Below, one piece after another: positions 58,930 to 64,000 of a stretch of DNA of 64,000 bases. The notes under the pieces are model-generated. The model did not search any database. It saw only the letters and a list, made by a program, of their open reading frames with translations, and had not been told where the DNA came from. Origin of the DNA: Blastobasis lacticolella (taxonomy: Eukaryota; Arthropoda; Insecta; Lepidoptera; Blastobasidae). Position 1 is the first letter of the stretch, and each line of letters starts with the position of its first letter. Location of the stretch: contig LR990043.1 of the NCBI GenBank assembly GCA_905147135.1, positions 19,779,584-19,843,583 on the forward strand, read 5' to 3'. A program made the translations under genes and the position numbers.

Positions 58930-59115
58930 GTTCCGCTTCGCAGATTAGCTATCGCAAGAGTTCCAAGAAGCGATGGATTACCACCGCCATATCGGACGCG
59001 AGGACCAACGGGTTACGACGTGAGGATGCCGAAGATCGAGCAAAGTAGAGTAGAAAGAGTAGGAAGGCGGACCCTGGCAGAAGCCGGGATTGGTCGCTTG
59101 GATGATGATGAATAG
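58930..59115 (+). mobile_element. GATGAT-tailed retroposon, longest copy
   Basis: Contains 'ccaagaagcgatggattacc', 'gttacgacgtgaggatgccg', 'aagatcgagcaaagtagag' and 'gcagaagccgggattggtcg', ending 'cttggatgatgatgaata'. The frame across it (YDVRMPKIEQSRVERVGRRT) is passive coding capacity. Relatives: 25930, 34625, 39478, 48012. Confidence 0.7.
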
Positions 59116-60837
59116 TTAATCTTTTTGTATTGTGGTGTTTATGTTTGTGTAAATAAATATTTCTTATTCTTTTTCATTGGCCTTTAAAGCTATACAATTA
59201 TGGAGGATTCCACACAAAGTTAGACCAAATCATTGATTGAAACTAGTAACAGAATTGCATAGTATAAAGAGAGGAATAACCTACATAAGGTTGATAGAGT
59301 TTTGCCTTGTACCTATATTTTGTGTATCACGGAACGATATTACAACTACAGCGTACAGATAACCACCTGACCCATGGTCCTACCGACCTCTCGGTCGCAC
59401 GAACCGTATCAGGCCGAATCACGGGAGGTGCGCGCAGTAGGTACTCGAAAGTGGTTCTTTTCCACACGCACTGCTTGACTCCCTACAAGGTTTCTATAAG
59501 TCCTATCTGTATCCACTCTCCCCTACCTGAGGTTCGGGCAGCACAAATAACATTGTCGCCGCCGTCAGCACCACCTACATGAAGCACATCTTAGTTGCCG
59601 TCACACATATTATTCGCTTGAAGCGCGCGAAATTCCCATTCGAAGATACAAGGTCCGCAAAATAAATTGGTATCACATCCAGAAGGATGCAGAAGCATAT
59701 CAATGCGGTTATTATTTATATACCTTTTGCGTAACTTTAATCTTGTGTTAGGTTAGGTTAGTAACACCAAAGGCGCCGTGGGTGCGCACTGTCGCCGGTC
59801 GCCGGTCGCCGTTAAAGCCGCGGTTAAATGGTTAATTCCGATGACGTTTTGCAACGACGCCGGTTTACGGGCTCGTAACCGCCCAGCGGCTGCGTAGGCG
59901 CCGGCTGTAACTATCCTCGCGTACATTCGGCGGCACATTAACAGACCAGTTGCGTATAGTTCGAATTGAAGTGTTAGGGCCCGTTTATACGTCACCGCTT
60001 GCAAACCGGACAGAAAATGCGTACGCGTCGTGCCGCATAGTCCCGCGTAGTAACCGGACACAAAACGTGCAGTCTACCTTGTCGGCGCGCACACGACGCG
60101 ATGACGGTGCGGCACGACGATTTGCACGGTTGCTGTGCGGTGACGATGCGGGTGCAGCGCGTTTATTTACAAATTGTAAAGTAAGCTTTCTGTCATTAAC
60201 ATAGAGCCCAAATTGCATCAACATTTGGGATAAATCATGCAGACCTCGTGTACGTTTGTACGGGCTCATACGTTAATCAGCGGAGTTTGTGTTTTGAAGA
60301 GAAAAGGTGAAAAGGCAGGCTGTAGAGTGCAATGGGAGAGAGCAGAAGGGACTGATGGTTCAGAGTTGTAGAATGTCAAGAAGTGCTCAAGCCCTAAAGA
60401 GCCACAGGCAAGTTAGCGCGCGCATATCCCGTTGTTAGGTCTAACGCGCTACATACAAGAGCCCGCGGTAGGTCTTTAGCTACTGGGAGGGTAAAAATTC
60501 TACATTTATCGGCGTAAGAAATATCTAAAGCCCAAAGGCTGAATTGATGTGCTGCGCTGTGTACCAGTAATGGTCGGCCGCCTTACGTCGCGATTGAATT
60601 CCGAATCGCTTATTGGTACATCAAGATCTCGAACACCGTTAGCGCCCAAGTCTAGACTTGCAACAATATGAAGGATGGGAAGTTGAGTTATTAATTTCAC
60701 ATTGGTTGAAGAGCAGTAATAGCTATGGTCAAGTGGTGATAAGTGGCATCTTTAGTGGTCGCGTACCAATATCCCAACCAACCAATTGGTTCTTCCAAGG
60801 TCCAAGGACCAAGGTCTTCCGCTAGGGATCCTGAGAC
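59116..60837. other. No supported gene
   Basis: Contains a CpG-rich stretch (59760-60180) with a triple gtcgccg run at about 59790-59810 and overlapping frames on both strands; no domain recognised. Confidence 0.45.
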
Positions 60838-61059
60838 TAGTTGAACAGTCTCCGGAGACGATTCGATTGGCACCCTGTGACGGTAAGTTCTAGTATGTTT
60901 CCCGCTCGTACGATTTGGATGTGGAATGAGCTCCCAGCCACAGTGTTTCCTTTGGGCTATGACATGGGATCGTTCAAGAGGTACATTAGAGGTCTCTTTA
61001 GAGGCTGGCAACGCATTGATAGCACCCCTGGTGTTGCTGATGTCTATAGGCGGCGGTGA
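60838..61059 (+). CDS. LINE ORF2 C-terminus (Jockey/CR1-like)
   Basis: The frame reads RRRFDWHPVTVSSSMFPART then IWMWNELPATVFPLGYDMGS and FKRYIRGLFRGW. The 'F.ART..WNELPA.VFP..YD...FK..I...L' pattern is the classic last segment of ORF2 in insect Jockey/CR1-type LINEs. It is the 3' remnant of a 5'-truncated insertion; upstream to about 60715 similarity is not evident. A stop at 61057-61059 closes the frame. Confidence 0.8.
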
Positions 61060-61113
61060 CCACTTTCCATCAGGTGGCCCGCTTGCCTGTTTGTCGGCCG
61101 ATTAACATAAAAA
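61060..61113 (+). mobile_element. 3' UTR of the 60838 LINE
   Basis: 'ccactttccatcaggtggcc' followed by 'cgcttgcctgtttgtcggcc' and an A-rich end (ataaaaaaaac) is the canonical tail of this LINE group. Confidence 0.75.
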
Positions 61114-62330
61114 AAACAACACAATTTAACGAATTGTAGTATTTTAATATCTCCCAAGCTTAAATAGATAAATAATCGCTAATTTCGGTGCCGATCGCCT
61201 TGGGGCTATAGCGTATTAAATGCAGACTTCCTTTTTTCCGACATCATCAGAAAAACATAAATAACGATACACATGAACGATGACGATGAGTCCGATCGCT
61301 TCCACGCCAAAGTGATAAGTTAATTAACGTGTATTAATACGAAGCCTATCTTTTAACACGGTCTAGTAGGATTTAAAAAACACCTCTTGCCGATTAAAAA
61401 ACCGTTCCCACGCCTTAATTTGTATGTAGTAGATGTAATTTAATGTGAAACGGGTTGTTTCTACGGAATTTCAGTTTTTTGTTGCCGTAATGGCCATAAC
61501 TGGTTGTAACATTATTTTGTAAAAAGATAATTTGACAAAACTTTTAACTAGATCGATCATATAAGTGGATACAGTAACATGAAAACGTGTTTAAATAACT
61601 GAAAGCACTCTCCGTAAATACACGTAAATCGATTTGTCACCACGGTTATAACAATCGTTATTTATACCTCGATACCTATTTAGAAGCGGTTGCACGCTTC
61701 AGGGTCATGAGTAGACGTAATATTATTTCTTGGTGTTATAGGTACAATCGTAAATCGGAAGCCTAACATTTCCACTATGTGCTACTAACGTTCTAGCATT
61801 CGTCTCGTTAGATTTCCGCTCGGCAAGCGGGATCAAGATCTCAGAATAAAAAAATACGTCGCCTACTCTCTGCCACAGTAGCAAACGTTGAACATTTTCT
61901 GCCAGAGTAGAAAACATACATACAAACATATACACACATAGTAGAAAACGTAGCCAATTTTCTACTTCTACATCACAACCGCAATTTGTGCCTTCTCTGG
62001 CGGATAGCACTACAGCTAGTTCACAAAGCCTATAATAAATAGGTTACTCATTATAACGATACCCCACTAAAAACGCCTACAAAAGACATTCTGATCAACT
62101 AATAACTGTGTCGGCTTACCTAAAAAACTGTTCCCAAATCGGCTACGATATTTAGGCATTATAATTTCTTCATGCATCGTCATAGCCGTGTGACGTTTTA
62201 ATGGCCACTATTGTGCGCGAGCGCAGGTGACCTCCGCTTTTTGACGCCGCGCGACGCGATGACACACATTAGGGGCTTACTCTGTAACTGAAACTGGCAA
62301 GCGCACTTTTTGTTTGATGATAATAGTAAT
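61114..62330. other. No supported gene
   Basis: AT-rich; around 61870-61980 the words 'gtagaaaac' and 'cagagtag' recur irregularly. Nothing else recognised. Confidence 0.45.
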
Positions 62331-62435
62331 AATCAATTTATTAAAGAAAAATTTACACATGGCACAGTTTCGTTTGTCACTTTTGTCGCTTTCAGCACAG
62401 GAGAACAAAATGTGATGTATTATGTAACTTATAGC

Positions 62436-62690
62436 TTATACGGCGGCTAGCAGACTAGACTGTTCTGTAAAATTTGATAAATACCTACATTTATAACTAT
62501 AACTCGTTGTGGTTTTATTACATTGAAACTCTTCTAGGTTGAACTGGTTCAACTTGCAGTTGTGTCGGTGGCAAAGCTTGAGCCCTTGGTAGCTTGGTAG
62601 GGCCGCATCCACAGACCGGTGACGGATAACGGTGAGCTGCGCGCGCGCCGATAGCGATGCAAATGCACAAATAATTATGAATATATTCAT
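62436..62690 (-). other. Candidate small secreted protein
   Basis: A complete 84-codon frame from ATG at 62690 to a stop at 62436. It starts MNIFIIICAFASLSARAQ, a good signal peptide, then LTVIRHRSVDAALPSYQG and a segment with three Cys (LCHRHNCKLNQFNLEEFQC). An AATAAA lies about 95 bp past the stop (plus-strand 62337-62342). There are no recognisable family or splice signals, and an overlapping frame is also open, so chance remains likely. Confidence 0.25.
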
Positions 62691-62857
62691 TATACGCCGA
62701 AACCGCCGCGGTACATAATAACCGTCCCGTTTCCACGAATACCACTCTTACGAGTAACGTAGGACACTAAACGCACATGTTTACTATGGGAAAGACATAG
62801 AGTGCTAGTTTGGTTCCGAAATGGTACACATGTAAATATATCACACGTAGATTCCTC

Positions 62858-62905
62858 TGTCCCATAGCGGTCGTGTGGTCTCCGGCAGAGCAGAATATAC
62901 CACCG
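62858..62905 (+). repeat. 5' fragment of the 258-bp retroposon
   Basis: 'gcggtcgtgtggtctccggc' then 'agagcagaatataccacc' matches 35949-35988, the start of the complete element. Confidence 0.65.
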
Positions 62906-63577
62906 TACGTTTGCACGAAACGTCATGTCTCATACGACCCCACGACGACGATTAGAAACAACAAAAAAGAAACACACACATTACACTGGGGTCACATTAA
63001 AACCTTCAAGAAACTAGTCGACACCTATCTCTTACTTACGTATTTACAACTCCCCGCATCTTCCGCTGAGTATTCTCGACCGAAGTAATTTGTTGTCATT
63101 TACTCGCTCGCTCTACACCAAATAACTGTTTTCAGGAATCATTTTATCTCTAACTGAGGGACAGTCTCCGTATTCATTTAGCATTCCTACGGGGGCGGTG
63201 CCGGCGTCGCAGTGACAGTCGGCTAATACCCGCCGCGCAGACAGCCGCGGGCACGCGTCAAAACTGTTATACTTAGTGCTTATTTACGTGCACCGAGAAC
63301 GCCTCTTGCCTTCTGCTTCGATTTCTAAACGATTTGCTTCCCCGTAAGGGAATGCTATGTTTAGTAACTGACATTGATTTGATTCTATTTTAGGAAAACG
63401 ACTGCGAGATGGTATGGTCAAGATTGGAATTGATGCCGATATGTCAGTAATATTATTCATGTATAGATTTTATTTAACATTTAAGACTGAGTTCGAACTT
63501 AGGCGTAGTCGGTACAGTATGTTATAGATATTACCTAATGCCTCTTAAATATGGATGCTGACGCTGACGATCATTAA

Positions 63578-63910
63578 TTGATCCCACTGAAAGCCAGCGT
63601 TGTGGTTTGCGTCAACGGGCCAGGAGGGTCCACTTATGCTGGAACAATGCCCACGAACAATGCCTCTTTGAACCTAATAATTGTCTGTGTTCTAACTATA
63701 TTGTTATTGCATTGTAAAATTATTGTGTCGTGGGGTCCATGTGTAATAAATGTTAATTTCTATCTTTCATTCATTAAACGTACGGTCAACTCTTCATTAG
63801 TCAGTATCCCAACTGGAAAACAAATCAAAAAGGAAATTGAAATCACCGACGGCGGCACTTTAAATGCACTTTTCCGTTCCTTGCATTCCACTTTCTTACG
63901 TGTAATGTAA
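63578..63910 (+). other. 110-codon open frame, unrecognised
   Basis: It contains a hydrophobic segment (LNLIIVCVLTILLLHCKIIV) that could span a membrane, but no domain, splice or promoter evidence. Probably random. Confidence 0.12.
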
Positions 63911-64000
63911 TTAACAATTAAAATCGGATATCGGCTCTCGAGGCGCATACACTTAGCTCAAACTAGGTTTAATGGCTTTCGATACTGTTACTTGGAGAAT

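Noticed and set aside
59753..60269. CpG-rich stretch with frames on both strands as a possible missing KIND exon
   Set aside because: None of the frames contains the expected KIND helix, and no donor in the right phase was found.
60697..61011. 104-codon minus frame
   Set aside because: Antisense shadow of the LINE ORF2 end at 60838-61059.
1..64000. CRISPR array, operon or prophage-like organisation
   Set aside because: No regular spaced repeats and no dense coding; spliced exons and SINEs show eukaryotic nuclear DNA.

Overview
This is AT-rich nuclear DNA from an insect, almost certainly a moth or butterfly. Introns are long, most open reading frames are short and random, and the repeats are families I know from lepidopteran genomes: tRNA-headed SINEs, retroposons with GATGAT tails, RTE- and Jockey/CR1-like LINE remnants, and several widespread short repeats. 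No computation was run; assignments rest on reading the sequence and on remembered family features.

The one gene I can support well is the actin nucleator gene spire, on the minus strand. Four GC-rich coding exons sit at 27367-27493, 10543-10700, 2129-2332 and 674-846 (in transcription order). They join in a consistent reading frame (junction phases 1, 0, 0, with phase 2 leaving the last one) and have normal splice sites. Together they encode about 220 residues: the middle and end of the KIND domain, its acidic insert, and the first actin-binding WH2 motif. The start of the KIND domain was not found between 27494 and 64000, and the second WH2 motif onward is not present left of 674, so the gene runs off the left edge and probably the right edge. 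Much of the window is therefore spire intron, and the right half is either a very long 5' intron or upstream sequence.

Region by region: 1-2128 holds exon A and one intron with old repeats. Positions 2333-10542 are an intron with two SINEs, a degraded LINE endonuclease (minus), a LINE reverse-transcriptase tail (plus), a duplicated repeat near 9 kb and, just beyond the third-from-last exon, two decayed partial copies of that exon. Positions 10701-27366 are an intron with a 398-bp foldback element, a LINE RNase H fragment, further repeats and a 128-bp tandem duplication. Positions 27494-64000 hold repeats, two LINE 3' ends, three insertions with clear target-site duplications and a few weak candidate small secreted-protein exons.

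There is no operon-like organisation, CRISPR array, rRNA or functional tRNA gene. I did not find a new multigene system. The most unusual items are the decayed spire exon copies (10276-10315 and 10455-10507), a near-perfect 58-bp palindrome centred exactly on a cAMP-response-element sequence (52663-52720), the foldback element at 13046-13443, and a 146-bp inverted-repeat insertion with a 12-bp target-site duplication (36995-37140).
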